From contig JAPJBO010000627.1 in NCBI GenBank assembly GCA_030068145.1, positions 62,001 through 126,000 on the forward strand: a stretch of 64,000 bases of DNA. The letters are read 5' to 3'. Below, piece by piece: positions 53,315 through 64,000 of the stretch. The notes beneath the pieces were generated by a model, which was given only the letters and a program-made list of their open reading frames with translations, did no database searches and was not told the DNA's origin. Origin of the DNA: Diplonema papillatum (lineage: Eukaryota; Euglenozoa; Diplonemea; Diplonemida; Diplonemidae). The stretch's first letter is position 1, and every line of letters begins with the position of its first letter. A program made the translations under genes and the position numbers.

Positions 53315-56107
53315 CTGCGAATGTGTTTTAAGTAGTACGTCGCAGACTGGCTATTATCAGGATGTTTTGAGGCGTAACCCGATGTTTGGACATCCAAAAA
53401 CACGTCTCAACAACAGGACAGACTGTACGCGTATAGAGTATGACTAGACCTGATGGCTTCTGCACGTCTCTGCGAGTCCCTGCAGTGCTCTAGCCAAAGA
53501 ATGAGGTCCCCCAGCCATGGAATGAGACCTTCCAGTCACGGAGTGAGACATTGTCGGCGTCTCTGGGAGGCGTGTTCCTTTCTGGACCGTTTCGAGTCTT
53601 TATTTTTAGAGTTATAGTTTGAGAATCCGGGATTTTAGAGTCTCCGGGGAGCTTGTGACAAGTTCGTAGTCAGATCCGGAATCGGAGTCCTCGTCCTCTT
53701 GCTTCCGGCGGCACGGCGAGATGCGGCAGTTGTTGAGGGTCGCGCTGTGTCGGCAGGGGTGCGCGATCGTCGTGTGACCCGTAGCGGTCACAGAGTCCGC
53801 GTCTCGTTCAGACCCGGTACCAGGAATCGCTGTCTTTGATCTTTGGCAACTGGCCTGTCTCCTCAAGCATTTCATACAAGGCAGGCAGGCCTTACGTTCA
53901 GCATGCTGCACGTACTGATTTCAGCACGTTGATTTTATTTGTTTCTTTTTGTGCACGTGCTGAAACGTGTTAGGTACCAGGGAAAGCCTGCTACACAGGA
54001 GCCAAGCTTCACGTGTTCGGCGGTACAGCAGAGCCACGGGCCTACGGGTCAAGTGGCTACCGATTTCCCAAACTAAAGCATGAAGGCGTGGCGCTCGCGC
54101 TGAACACAAGCTCGTCGAGACGGTCAGCCACAGGGCAGAGCGGACGGGGTTGTGGCACTGTGCTGCCTCCGACTCAAGCTTTGCAAGCTGTGGTTGACCG
54201 TCACGTTCCTGGACCGGGTGCGGCCTTTTTCTTTTTCTTTTTCTTTCTTTTTTATTTTTCTCTTCTCTTTGTGCACATGCTGAATCAGTACGTGTACACG
54301 TGCTGAAATCAGAACGTTCTCAGCACGTACTATCTTCTCTGCAGATTCATCTGGATGAATCAACCGCAGTACCGGCAGATCCTGCTGTTGCTTACCGCGA
54401 CACTGGAGGGTTGAGGCCGGAGAGGAGGCAGAGGCAAAGACATGCACCACGCAGGTGAGCCCCCTATGCTCTATTTATGTTTTTGTCTGACCCTACGTAC
54501 TGATTTTCAGTAGGTACTCAGCTCCAAGACAAAAGAAGTAAGCCCTGAAAGCAGGTGCTTATCCTCACATATTTGTTGGTGCGCACTTCCTTCAAACCTG
54601 CTTTGTTCATCTAACGGGAGTGAGGATAGTACGCTGTCATCGATCTGTTTTTGTTCTTGACAAATTGCATTTGTTGAACGCTTACGCCCGCCACTGAACC
54701 CAGATTCACCTGTGTTTCGTGTGGGCTACAGCACATTTACCTCCTTTGGTCTATCGCAACTGGCAGTCTCCTCAAGCATTTCCTACAAAGCAGGTGCGTA
54801 TACAAAAAAGACAGGCGCTTCGTTTTGTTTGTGCGTGCCGGTTGATCGTTTTCCCACTTGTATTTACCCTGTGTATATTCAGGTAAGTAATTCTGATCAA
54901 CCACCAAAACACGCTGCCTACGTCTTTTTAGCGTGCACAATACATTGAAGGGCAACCCACAAGATTGTTAGTACTAAAAAAATGAAATGCGAAGCCGCAC
55001 ACACCTACTGAGAGGCAGCCCGAAGCCCCAGCCCGCCAGCGCCTTCTCCCCTTCCTGCGCCTCGACGTCGACGTCGACCTTTTCGGCCATGTCGGGGAAG
55101 TACGCGTTCGCCTTCTCGCGCTTCTTCTCCTCGACGGTGGTGAACCCGTAGTTCCAGATGTTCTCCGCGATGTCCAGGGGTATGCCGCCGCCCCGGTCGT
55201 GGATCGAGATCGTGATGTCGTCTCCGCTGCACACCCTCAGGACCACCTTCGGCATCACCCGCCCCCTGAAGTGGTTGACGGTCGCCCGCATGCTGTTCTT
55301 CGCGAGCTCGTGCAGCACGTACCGCAGGTGCTCGTCTATGTACTCGAACGTGGCCTCCGTGTCACCTTTGATCGCGAACGACGGCGCCTCGCACAGCTCG
55401 GTCTCGCAGATGTACTGCGCCATGAACAGCGCGTCCCTGCCGATGTCGGCTGGCTTGCAGTGGAGGTTGAAGATGCCGTTGAACCGGACGCCTTTAGGGG
55501 TTTTCAACGCGAGGTGGGTCTCGGCGAGCACGCGCCAGGATATCCGGCGGAGGATAAACTGCGTGATGAACGCGTCGACGTACGCAAAGTCGACCGAGTT
55601 GCTGGACGGGAGGTCGCGCACGTCGGCGATTCCCTGCCGCAGCAGGTGGACGATGTTGCCGTGATCTTCAAAGACTCGGAGCAGGTGCTTCGTGTACGCT
55701 TCTTCGCTGGACGCGTCGGTGACCTGCCCGTGCTCGTCGGTGTATTGGAATAAAGTGACGAACCAATCCCAGCACTTGACGTATACATCCTGGATCTTGG
55801 GGTTGATGCCGACGATGTACGGGAGGTTCTGGAAGGATCGAATGGTTCGCGCAAGTCGGATCAACATCTCGGTTTGGAGGAAGCGGGCTGACTCGATGAG
55901 GAGCTCCTTGTTCTCCATCACGCGGTTGCCGAAGGCCAGTTGCTCCTGCACCGTCCGCCGCGTTGGCTCCATCCCCGCGTACGCCTCCACGCTGTCCCCG
56001 AAGCGGGCGAGGTGGAAATGCTTCTCCCGCCGGATTGTCAGCTGCTCGGCCGACACGTACCGGCGCCGCTGGCACCGCGCCGCCGCCGGAGCCGCCGCCC
56101 TCCTCAT
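53188..56107 (-). CDS. Mitochondrial alpha-ketoacid dehydrogenase kinase (PDK/BCKDK family), two exons
   Basis: Exon 1 (56107-55005) and exon 2 (53314-53188) join at AGTAG|GTGTGT...TTCGCAG|G, giving PLSR-CYIEYLGG in frame and 409 residues, the usual family size. These kinases phosphorylate and switch off the E1 component of mitochondrial pyruvate or branched-chain ketoacid dehydrogenase. The Arg/Ala-rich N-terminus (MRRAAAPAAARCQRRRYVS) fits a mitochondrial presequence. GHKL ATPase motifs are present: the N box HELAKNSMRATV, G1 DRGGGIP, the GFGLPLSR lid motif and GYGTSTTITL. FEDHGNIVHLLRQGI is closer to the BCKDK 'DDHKDVVTLLAEG' than to the PDK 'HNNVVPTMAQG' pattern, so a branched-chain substrate is plausible but unproven. 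The intron (1.69 kb) is filled with F1, F2 and F6 repeats. Confidence 0.92.
53603..53905 (-). other. Acidic open segment inside the kinase intron
   Basis: An in-intron frame reads ADSVTATGHTTIAHP...CRRKQEDEDSDSGSDYELV before entering an F4 repeat. Inserting it into the kinase would disrupt PLSR-CYIEYLGG, so it is not needed there. It may be a remnant exon of another gene. Evidence is composition only. Confidence 0.2.
53973..54252 (+). repeat. F1 element, full-length copy in the kinase intron
   Basis: GTACCAGGGAAAGCCTGCTA to CGGCCTTTTTCTTTTTC. It is flanked by imperfect copies of TTTGTGCACGTGCTGAA (53947) and TTTGTGCACATGCTGAA (54267). It lies antisense to the kinase. Confidence 0.85.
54672..54800. 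repeat. F6 repeat in the kinase intron
   Basis: Copy of 25672-25806 (TTGAACGCTTACGCCCGCCA; CCTACAAAGCAGGTGCGTAT). It abuts the F2 copy that follows. Confidence 0.8.
54804..54981. repeat. F2 repeat in the kinase intron, next to the donor
   Basis: Full-length F2. Its TTAGTACTAAAAAA end lies ~22 bases inside the intron from the exon 1 donor (55004), the same placement and orientation as in SEC24 intron 2. Confidence 0.85.
55005..56107 (-). CDS. Kinase exon 1
   Basis: ATG at 56107 follows a pyrimidine- and poly-T-rich leader on the coding strand. 367 codons plus two bases, carrying the presequence, the helical substrate-binding domain (QNLPYIVGINPKIQDVYVKC) and most of the ATPase domain, ending AGTAG at the donor. 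Confidence 0.92.
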
Positions 56108-56604
56108 TTTCCTTCCCTTGCCTGAAACGGCCTTCTAGCGTTCGCCGCCGTGTTTCTTCTTCTTTTGTGCCGTCCGACAACCGACGGGGGGGTTGACGTA
56201 CAGTCTGGTGTCTTTCGACGTTTCTTCTTGCCAACCGGGGTTGCTTTTTTTTTTTTTTTTTGTCGGGCGGGTATTTCGCTTGGTGTTCCGGTAACCTTTT
56301 CTTGCTTACTACGTTGCGCGCTTTGTAGTCGCTCGGCCTATTCGCCGGCGGGGGGAGGGGGGGGTTTTTTTTTTTTTTTTTGCGTCGCCGACGATCACAC
56401 CGGGGCCGATGTGCAGTCTGGCGCCGTGTCGACTTTTCTAGATGTCCTTCCTTTTGGGGTGTGGCACTGTCTCTTCGATGGCTGATGATGGGCAGGAGGG
56501 TGAGACGGGGAGAAGAGAGAAAAGATGACAACGGTTCGGCGTTGCGTTGGTTCTTCTGCTGCTGATGCTTTGATGCCTTCGTTGGTTTTTGAAGTTTGCT
56601 TTGT

Positions 56605-56690
56605 TTTAGAGTGCAAGTTCACTTAAGGATCCGGGGTTTATAGTCTCCGGGTGACCAATGTCGAAAAGGTTCCTTTGAGGTATCAGTACG
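56605..56690. repeat. F4 repeat upstream of the kinase gene
   Basis: TTAGAGTGCAAGTTCACTTA, AGTCTCCGGGTGACC and AAAAGGTTCCTTTGAGG, close to 10774-10856. Confidence 0.8.
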
Positions 56691-56825
56691 TGTGATTGTG
56701 TGTGTGTGTGTTTTGTGTTTCCGACGATCCCGTATGGGCGTAGAGATTGATTGATGTCTTGTCATCCATCTTACATAGTCGTCTAGCCTTTATTTCTGAT
56801 GCATTTAGCTCTTTTTTTCAACACG

Positions 56826-57716
56826 CCTTCAACTTGGTGCGCTTTAACGCTGTCTCTAGCGCGTCTAGCTTTTTCATCTTGGTTCACTTTAACGCTGTCA
56901 TCTAGTGCGTCTAGCATTTTCATCTTCGTTCACTTTAACGCTGTCATCTAGTGCGTCTAGCTTTTTCATCTTGGTTCACTGTAACGCTGTCATCTAGTGC
57001 GCCTAGCGTTTTCATCTTTGTTCACCTTAACGCTGTCATCTAGTGCGTCTAGCATTTTCATCTTGGTTCACTTTAACGTTGTCATCTAGTGCGCCTAGCA
57101 TTTTCATCTTCGTTCACCTTAACGCTGTCATCTAGTGCGTCTAGCATTTTCATCTTCGTTCACTTTAACGCTGTCATCTAGTGCGCCTAGCATTTTCATC
57201 TTCGTTCACCTTAACGCTGTCATCTAGTGCGTCTAGCATTTTCATCTTCGTTCACCTTAACGCTGTCATCTAGTGCGTCTAGCATTTTCATCTTCGTTCA
57301 CTTTAACGCTGTCATCTAGTGCGCCTAGCATTTTCATCTTCGTTCACCTTAACGCTGTCATCTAGTGCGTCTAGCATTTTCATCTTCGTTCACTTTAACG
57401 CTGTCATCTAGTGCGCCTAGCATTTTCATCTTCGTTCACCTTAACGCTGTCATCTAGTGCGTCTAGCATTTTCATCTTCGTTCACCTTAACGCTGTCATC
57501 TAGTGCGTCTAGCATTTTCATCTTCGTTCACTTTAACGCTGTCATCTAGTGCGCCTAGCATTTTCATCTTGGTTCACTTTAACGCTGTCATCTAGTGCGC
57601 CTAGCATTTTCATCTTCGTTCACCTTAACGCTGTCATCTAGTGCGTCTAGCATTTTCATCTTCGTTCACTTTAACGCTGTCATCTAGTGCGTCTAGCATT
57701 TTCATCTTGGTTCGTT
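56826..57716. repeat. 46-bp satellite, about 19 units
   Basis: Unit TTTCATCTTCGTTCACTTTA plus ACGCTGTCATCTAGTGCGTC and TAGCAT. CTTCGTTCA or CTTGGTTCA recurs every 46 bases (e.g. 57061, 57107, 57153). Variants C/T at GCGCCTAG/GCGTCTAG and ACCTTAACG/ACTTTAACG alternate, showing a higher-order pattern. It begins ~720 bp upstream of the kinase ATG. Confidence 0.95.
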
Positions 57717-57882
57717 TACAGTGGCACTACGGTTCATCTCAGGTCATCTAGCTTTCGTCTTCAGCGAAAGGAAAAAGGAAAAAATAACAAAACGTAAGAC
57801 TCACCAGAGAAGAGACGAATGGGGGCTCGCACCGGCTGCGTCGTGGTCGAAGCTTGGTTCACTGCTTACCCTTTCTTTCCAG

Positions 57883-58164
57883 CAAGGTGCCAGGGAAAGC
57901 CTGCTACACGGGAACCAAGCTGCACGTGTAGAGCCACGGGCCTACGGGTCAAGTGGCTACCGATTTCCCAAACTAAAGCATCAAGGCGTGGCGCACCCTG
58001 GGGCTTGGCGCTTGAGCTGAACACGATAAAAAGCTCGTCGAGACGGTCAGCCGCAGGGCAGAGCGGACGGGGCTGTGCTGCCTCCGAAAGCTTTGCAAGT
58101 TGTGGCTGGCCGTCACGTTCCTGGACCAGGAGCGGCCTTTTACCTGTTTCGTTCCTTCCTTTCA
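57883..58164 (+). repeat. F1 element flanked by CAGCAAG
   Basis: GTGCCAGGGAAAGCCTGC to TTCCTTTCAG. CAGCAAG stands directly before the element (57880 region) and overlaps its end (CAGCAAGC), a probable short target duplication. The element thus begins GT and ends pyrimidine tract plus AG. Confidence 0.8.
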
Positions 58165-59838
58165 GCAAGCACAACGAGTGCGGCGAAAGCATGAGGGCAG
58201 CAGCGCGGCCGTCCAAATAAGCCCGAAGTGAGGGTCGAGATCCTGAGACTAAAGTGAAAACGCTATAAGTTACAATCGCGACTGTGACTAAAGATTTTCA
58301 TAGTGAAAATGTTAAGGTCACAATCGCGTCTGTGACTGTCCTCTGAGGAGTGGTATCACTCACACACCAACCACGAAGTACCGGCAGCAGTATTTTCAGG
58401 AGTTATTACGCTCGCTTTTTTTAGCGTTAGTTTCGCTTTTGACTGAAAAGCGTCGTGAGACAAAACAATAGAAAAAGAAGTGCGTAGTTTTGTTTTATTC
58501 TTTTACTTGTCAGTTGTCGACAACCTTTTTTGAATTAAGGTGTCATTCAGATGTAAATCTAAAGCCGCCCACGTCAAAATTTGTTAAGCATGGAGTTATT
58601 TTGAGTACATGAACCTGAATTTTGTTAAGCAGCGGCTGCTAAAACTTGCCGCGACACCTATGATCAAAGTAAGTAGGAAAGGAGAAAAGTTGTTTAAAAA
58701 AAGAAATGGGGAAAAGAAAACGCAGAACGGAACATCAAAACCCGAATTTTCTTTTTCCCCCGGCGACTGCTGGTGTCGGACTACCTGCCGGCGGAAGTTG
58801 TTTGGGTCAGCTTTTATTTGTGTTGCTGACGATCAAGGGAGTGATTTGGGTCGCGATTGCATACTCCACAGTGCATAGTGTTGCACACTGCTACCGTGTT
58901 GATATCCACCGCAAACCCGATCTGACGCACAAACGCGAGGGTAGCTAAGGGTTAGGGACCTGAGGCTCTGTGTGCACCTTGTTTCCAAGCACGGGGACCC
59001 CAGCCCTAAAACGCCCCGAAAATCCAGAAAAGTGGTCGGTTGCTCGTTTAGGCTGAAAGAATGGCTGCAGCATGTGAAAACAAGGCGAAATCACCTCTTC
59101 TCGTGGCGATCGGGAGCGTTTTCGGCTACTATCCCACAAAACTCGCATACGGGTAGGCCCTCCCTCTCGAGCCTGATCCCGTCAATGAGGCGACGCCCGA
59201 TATAACCCTGCTTTGGTTGCTTGTTGACCGCCCCGCTCGGGCGTGGGCTCCGGGGGGAAAATCTTAGTTTCGTGTTCAGGCGCTACTTGCCTCTCATGTG
59301 TTTCATGCTAGCATCAAGTCTTCTTCGCGGAATGCAGAGTCTTATTTTGTAGCGTTGTTTGTGGATTCTGAAAGTCTCCGGTTGACCGTAGAGGCTTGAG
59401 TATGGCGGGGGGTTGAGAAAAGTGAGAGGGTGCAGCTCGTTTCGGGTGTTGTGTCACTCCGTTGTGAAACCTTGTGAAGTCCCCTAACGCGTTAAGAGGG
59501 TGCTTGGGATTGGGTAGGGTGTGGTCGTTCTGCTACGGCGTGAAAAGCCAGGAAGTTTCGACGCTAATCTTCGACTCTTGATTATGTTCACCGGGTTGCG
59601 TGCTCGTCAGGAAGATCCCGGTGCCTGGCTTTTCTTCTGGGTGGATTCGTGTTGCTCGGCGGCTGTGTGTTACGAGGCACGGATTAGGGGAGGAAAAAAG
59701 GAAAAAACTGGGGGAGAAAAAAAAGTTTCTGTTCTTTTCTTCCTTTCGTTGTCGACCACTTCTTTTTTCTCCTTCTACTTTCTTTACCATGGTATTTTTG
59801 GACTTTCTGGCGCCGTAGAGTAGTTCTTCTTTCTCTAT
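58165..59838. other. No recognisable gene
   Basis: Includes a short duplicated TCACAATCGCG(A/T)CTGTGACT motif (58270-58340), an F3 MITE, a repeat related to 34915-35000 at 59255-59330 and an F4 trace at 59345. Open frames are short and unsupported. Confidence 0.4.
58539..58658. mobile_element. F3 MITE
   Basis: GGTGTCATTCAGATG to TTGCCGCGACACC, 120 bp. It retains GCCGCCCACGTC and GAGTACATGAACC from the family core. Confidence 0.75.
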
Positions 59839-59912
59839 GCCGCCCACGTCGATGTTCGTTCAGCATTGAGTTCTTTTAAGTACATGAACCACATGGATTA
59901 GCATGCACTGCC
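59839..59912. mobile_element. Truncated F3 MITE at the LINE 3' end
   Basis: GCCGCCCACGTCGATG...AAGTACATGAACCACATGGA...GCATGCACTGCC. It begins right where the LINE ends, ~13 bp past the LINE stop on its strand, so one element landed at the boundary of the other. Confidence 0.7.
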
Positions 59913-59924
59913 TTGAAAGTCAGG

Positions 59925-62900
59925 TTATCGGATGACGTCGTCACCTGCCATTGCGTCGTCAAGGTCGAGCATTTGTGGAGCTAGCGGGGTTTGGCTTTCT
60001 TGCGATTCCAGAGACTGAGTCGGCGAGTACGAGGGCGGGCACGTGTGTCCGTTTTTCACTTTCGAGGGCATTGGTGTGCCCGTGGTCCCCGGTCGTTTCT
60101 GAGAGCTGCTTGCCCTCGGTACCTTCTTCTTCCTTCGATGCACCCCTGAGTCGGGGGTGGTCGCCTTCGTCTTCTTCCGCTTGCGGCCGGCGATCGGGCC
60201 TTCCTTCGGGGTGCCGAGCACCCTCTTCTTCAGCGCTGGTCGTTCGCTGGTTCCTGGCGTTGGTGGCGGCCTCTTGGTCGCCCGTCCGGTCGTCGCCGTC
60301 TCCTTTTTAGTTGCCGCGAGCGGCGCTCGCGCCGCTCGCTTTCCTACTGGCGTTTCCCGCTGTACACCCACCTGGGTGGGTGAGGAGGGCCTCTTCTTCT
60401 TGTTGCGTCCGGGGGTTGACTCGACGTTCGGCTTGTTGGACTGGTGGTGGCCGCGGCTGCAACATGCCGCCGGTCGCCTCTGCGTCAGCGTAGGGAGCCT
60501 TTTGCACTCTTGGCAGGTCCCTCTGCCATGCGTGCGGCAGGCATGATGCCCGCTGCGGCAACACGCCGCCGCCGTCTTGCACTCGCCGCACTTCGTCGTG
60601 CTGTGCTCTGTGCACACCGCGATCGGCTGCCCATCGTTCGCGTGGTGATGGTGCCGGCAGCACATCTCTACCGTGGGAACGTCCCTTCGGACGAGTGCTC
60701 TGCACGCCTCACACTTCCCTTTGTGATGGGTCGCGCACGTGACGAGTGCCTTCTCTATACCGACACCCGGCATATGCACGGGGTCTGGGTGTAGTTGTGG
60801 TGGGGCAGGCAGGGCCCACCTCGCCGCTCTCCCGATCGTCCAGTCAGGGTACGTCGGGCACTGCGTCCCTACATCGCTTCCTTTTACTTGTTCCTCAAGT
60901 ATCGTCCCCGTGTGTGCCTCGCGAAAGCGTGGCCTGGGCCGTATACCCGATATCCCCGTGATGCCCATGAACGACAGCGACGTCGTCGGGCACACCCTCT
61001 CTCCTCTCATGCAGCTTCCCAGCCCTTGCTGTGCCGCCAGCTTGTCCAACGCGCTCATCATGCAGCGCAGGACGTTTCCCCGTTCTCTCACCCCCTTCGG
61101 CGCATTCCCGTGCAGCGGCATGCTGAGGCCCGAGAAGAGTTCAAAGTCGATCGCAAGCTCCAGCATTGACGCCTGCCCGTTCTCGGTCCATTGCATGTCC
61201 GACAGCCACGCTACCAACGCATAAAACGTCGGTAGTCCCCAGGTCTTGTTCCGCTCCCACGTCCATGCCGGGGCAATCCGCGCGAAGGGGTGGTCAAATT
61301 TCTCGGCAGGCATCGCATTCGCTCTCGACCAGGGGGTCGTGGGGTTCCTGGCCACCCAGCCACGTGCTTCGAGCCCAGCCCGTTCCGCAAGGATTTCAGC
61401 CATCATCTCCTGGAGCCGCCTCGAGAATTGGGCATTCTCGGGTACTACCACACCGTGTTCCAGCGTGCATCTGGGCCAGTCGGCCCGGTTGGCTGCCATC
61501 AGCTCGGCATGTGCCTCTCGTCGCCGTATGTGCGAGTACGCTCCGCAGTCCCAGAATACGTGTTTCTCGTCCTCGGTGTCGCCGCTTCCACAGTGCTTGC
61601 AGCTGGGCGCCTGCGGCTCAGCTCCGGCCTGCCTCATCCGCGACGTGTACTCAGCCGTGTTCACCCCCCCCGCCAACGCTACACGTATAAGCCTCGCGGT
61701 GTGCGCGGGACATTCACGCATCCTCCAGAAGGAGTTCGTCCGCTCCAGGTCGGCTCTCTGTATGCCCTCAAATCCCGGCCGCCTCGCCACCAGTCGGGAC
61801 CACGTCTTCGCCCTCAAGTCCGCCCTAACTTCATGTCCCCTCTTCGAAGGTGCCGAGGCTAACGGGTCATATGTTGCACCATTCCTCAGCGTGCGAGACA
61901 GGGGCCCGGGTCCCCATACGTGTCCACACTCCTCCATGCTCCTCATCGCCAGTCCAACTGGCCCCAGGGGTAGGTCCCCCTCGGCGTATCTTCCCCGGAT
62001 GCTCTCCATCAGAGGCAGCAGTCGTGGCAACCTCTCGCACGCCGCGTAAAACGCTGTCGTCACCCTATATGCTAGGCATGTACCGGGATCCGTCAGGTGG
62101 CCCTTCTCCTGAAAGTTTAGGACCATCTCCCTCGCGCGCTTCGGGTTGGATCCACCCCAGATCAGTCCCATCACCGACGTCGTCAGCCGTTTCATCGCCA
62201 CCTTCGATACCGGCGCGAAAGAGCAGCCTGACAGCGCCGCCGGTAGCACATTCGACTGCACAATCCGGACCCGCTTTTCGTACCGGAACGGCGCATGGCG
62301 GAGGCCTTCCGCCAGGGCAGCCGCCTTCTCCACCCTCTCCGAGTCGGACCTTTCCGTCCTATTCTTCGCCGTCGAGACTAGGACCCCGAGGCACTTGACG
62401 GATTTGCTAAACCGCAGCAGCGCATCCACGCTGCGGAGTTTGAGAGTCGACTGATGCCTACGTCTCGTCGAGAACGCGACCGTCTTCTGGAGGTTTAGCT
62501 CCATCCCGGTGAGTGTGCAGAACTCGTCTACTACGTCCACTCCCTTTTGCAGGGCGGCCTCCGACAGCCTGGACAGCAGTGTGGCGTCGTCCGCGTATGA
62601 CTTTGGACTCACACCCTCCGCTTCTTTCTTGACCGCTTTCATCACTACCGACAGCAGGGCATTGATGAGTATGACGGATACAGGGCACCCTTGAAGGATA
62701 CCGTTGGTCACACTGAACTCCCTGCCCACCCCTAATGGTAGCTTGAAGCGTCTCGCGAGCAGTCTGTAGATAGCCCTCAGCGGCTTGAGAACCCGATTGT
62801 GCAATCCTAAGTCCTCGGCTAAGCGCAGTACTATCTCTCGCGGGACCATGTCGAAGCATTTCCGGAAGTCCAGCGCCACACCGTAGAGCGGCTCCCCGTC

Positions 62901-64000
62901 TAACAAGGCGTCCTCCATCTCGAGCCCAATTTCCATCAAGACGTCCTCGATCCGGTGACCCGGTCGAAAGCCTTTCTGTCCTTCTTCGATCCATTCCTCT
63001 TGCCACAGAACTATGTCCGCCAGCCTGCGGCAGGCCCATAAGCGGTACACGGCGGATGTGACGGTTATCGGTCTTGTGTGCAGCGGGTCTTGACTCTCAT
63101 CCTTCGGCACCATCGACACCAGCGCAGTTGTCATGCTTGCCGGCCAGTCTCCAGTTGCTTCGACCAGGTTCATGACGTCTGCAAGTGCATTCAGCAGGGG
63201 GAGCGGCAACTCCCGCAGTTCAGCCATACGCCAGCCATCCACCCCTGACGCGCTTTTCTTCGGCTTCTTCCTCAGCAGAATTCGCAGCTCCTCCCCCGTG
63301 ATTGTTCCGGCTTCCATCATATGTGGGCCGATGTGATCCCGGAACCGATCCCGAAACGGCTCGTACTCCGGCTCTGGCCCGTCCTTGTACTTACGCAGGA
63401 TAGGGTCCCACGCAGTGTTCAGCACCTCGTCCATCTCGTCAACATTTGCAGTCACTCCCGCCCCCTTTCGCAACACCCCCGACGGCTCAGCGCGTCCGGC
63501 GCAGATGGTTGTCAGACATCGTCTGCTCGCATCGGCCCTCTCGTTCAGCTTGTCTCGGTATTTCGTAAACCTGGCCGCCGATCCTTCCTTTCCGAGCCTG
63601 CTCGTCTCTTCCCGCAATGCCGTGAGAAGCTGCTTCGCCTCCTCATGATCCGGGAATCCTTCTGTCCCTTGGCCATCTTTCATGCACGCCTGTGCCAGCC
63701 GCCTGCTGTTCTGCCAGCAACGGGATACCTCATGCGGAACTGCCTCCGGCCCGCGCCGTTGCGCAAGGTAGCTGCAGATGCGTTCCATCCTGTGGATGGC
63801 CTTCCGGAGCCGTAGCTGTCTGCTGTTCGCCGCCCCCGACCCGTCGCTCGCAGTGCTTGCCGTGATGCAGACTCTTTTAGGTGACGTCTTTATCCCCCGT
63901 CCTGTACTTCTTCCCCTTTCTTCCGCAGGGATTCCGAAGGCATCCTGCAAGTACTGCTCACTGACTCGTGACCACTCGAGCCAGGCCTCTTCCACTCGCT
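59925..64000 (-). mobile_element. Non-LTR retrotransposon (LINE) ORF with reverse transcriptase and Cys/His modules
   Basis: The frame is open for over 1,350 codons from the right edge to the TAA at 59925; the true start and any endonuclease lie beyond the window. Counting from 63995: RT motifs run from ~295 (MVPKDESQDPLHTRPITVTS) through FRKCFDMV (~375) and GILQGCPVSVILINAL to the catalytic YADD (~465). A CxxC-x8-H-x4-C finger (CKHCGSGDTEDEKHVFWDC) lies near ~820. At ~1087-1182 three Cys/His modules follow in tandem (CATHHKGKCEAC; CTEHSTTKCGEC; CRTHGRGTCQEC, each ending CC-x2-HHH or CC-x2-GHH). The end is Lys/Arg-rich. I see no RNase H domain or A-rich tail. The ORF looks intact as far as shown, so the copy is probably young. 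Confidence 0.9.

Noticed and set aside
54124-54450. Minus-strand frame as an additional kinase exon
   Set aside because: It overlaps an F1 element, and the two-exon join already gives a complete, correctly sized kinase.
1-64000. Dinoflagellate spliced-leader sequence as evidence for lineage
   Set aside because: I looked for the TTTTGGCTCAAG-type motif near gene starts and did not find it; the closest string (TTTTGGCTAGCAG at ~48387) does not match.

Overview
The window is nuclear DNA from a eukaryote, most likely a GC-rich protist with a repeat-laden genome. The genes have canonical GT-AG introns of about 0.7-1.8 kb. Their products are typically eukaryotic: the COPII coat subunit SEC24, a mitochondrial alpha-ketoacid dehydrogenase kinase, a giant IQ-motif protein, and SAM, MIB/HERC2-like and C2 domains. 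There is also a non-LTR retrotransposon and a piece of nuclear-type 28S rRNA. Every gene I can support is on the minus strand, which recalls the unidirectional arrays of dinoflagellates and some other alveolates. I found no dinoflagellate spliced-leader sequence, and all donors I could place are GT. An alveolate such as a chromerid or dinoflagellate relative is a guess, not a conclusion.

Layout from left to right. 0-5.5 kb: a secreted-protein exon (380-700), repeats, then a 460-bp tandem array that copies the end of a small coding exon (4928-5221). 5.5-12 kb: two short dispersed elements, a palindromic array, and a SAM-domain gene (9399-10757) with a broken copy of its last part downstream and an expanded copy of its N-terminal part upstream. 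12.2-13 kb: an old LINE relic. 14.7-17.3 kb: an MIB/HERC2-like plus C2 protein. 17.5-25.9 kb: gene-free repeat territory, including a 959-bp terminal-inverted-repeat element carrying two tRNA-like segments. 25.9-37.9 kb: a seven-exon SEC24 gene whose exons I could join in frame to 1,570 codons. 39.2-47.7 kb: a 2,855-residue IQ-motif protein in one exon. 47.7-53.2 kb: repeats. 53.2-56.1 kb: a two-exon mitochondrial kinase. 56.8-57.7 kb: a 46-bp satellite. 59.9 kb to the right edge: a LINE ORF with reverse transcriptase and an unusual triple Cys/His module.

Repeat families are named here for reference. F1 is a ~260-bp element starting GTACCAGGG and ending in a pyrimidine tract. F2 is a ~180-bp element found in three introns. 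F3 is a 120-185-bp MITE with GGTGTCAC/GTGACACC ends. F4 is a ~85-bp element containing TCTCCGG. F5 is a ~135-bp element. F6 is a ~130-bp element starting TTGAACGCTTACGCCCGCC. F7 is a ~240-bp element.

The most striking theme is local duplication of coding DNA. At least five genes have a piece of their own exon copied nearby, sometimes amplified into arrays that carry a splice site. The best case is a 165-bp array in SEC24 intron 3 that repeats the 3' splice acceptor and the first 18 bases of exon 4 six extra times.
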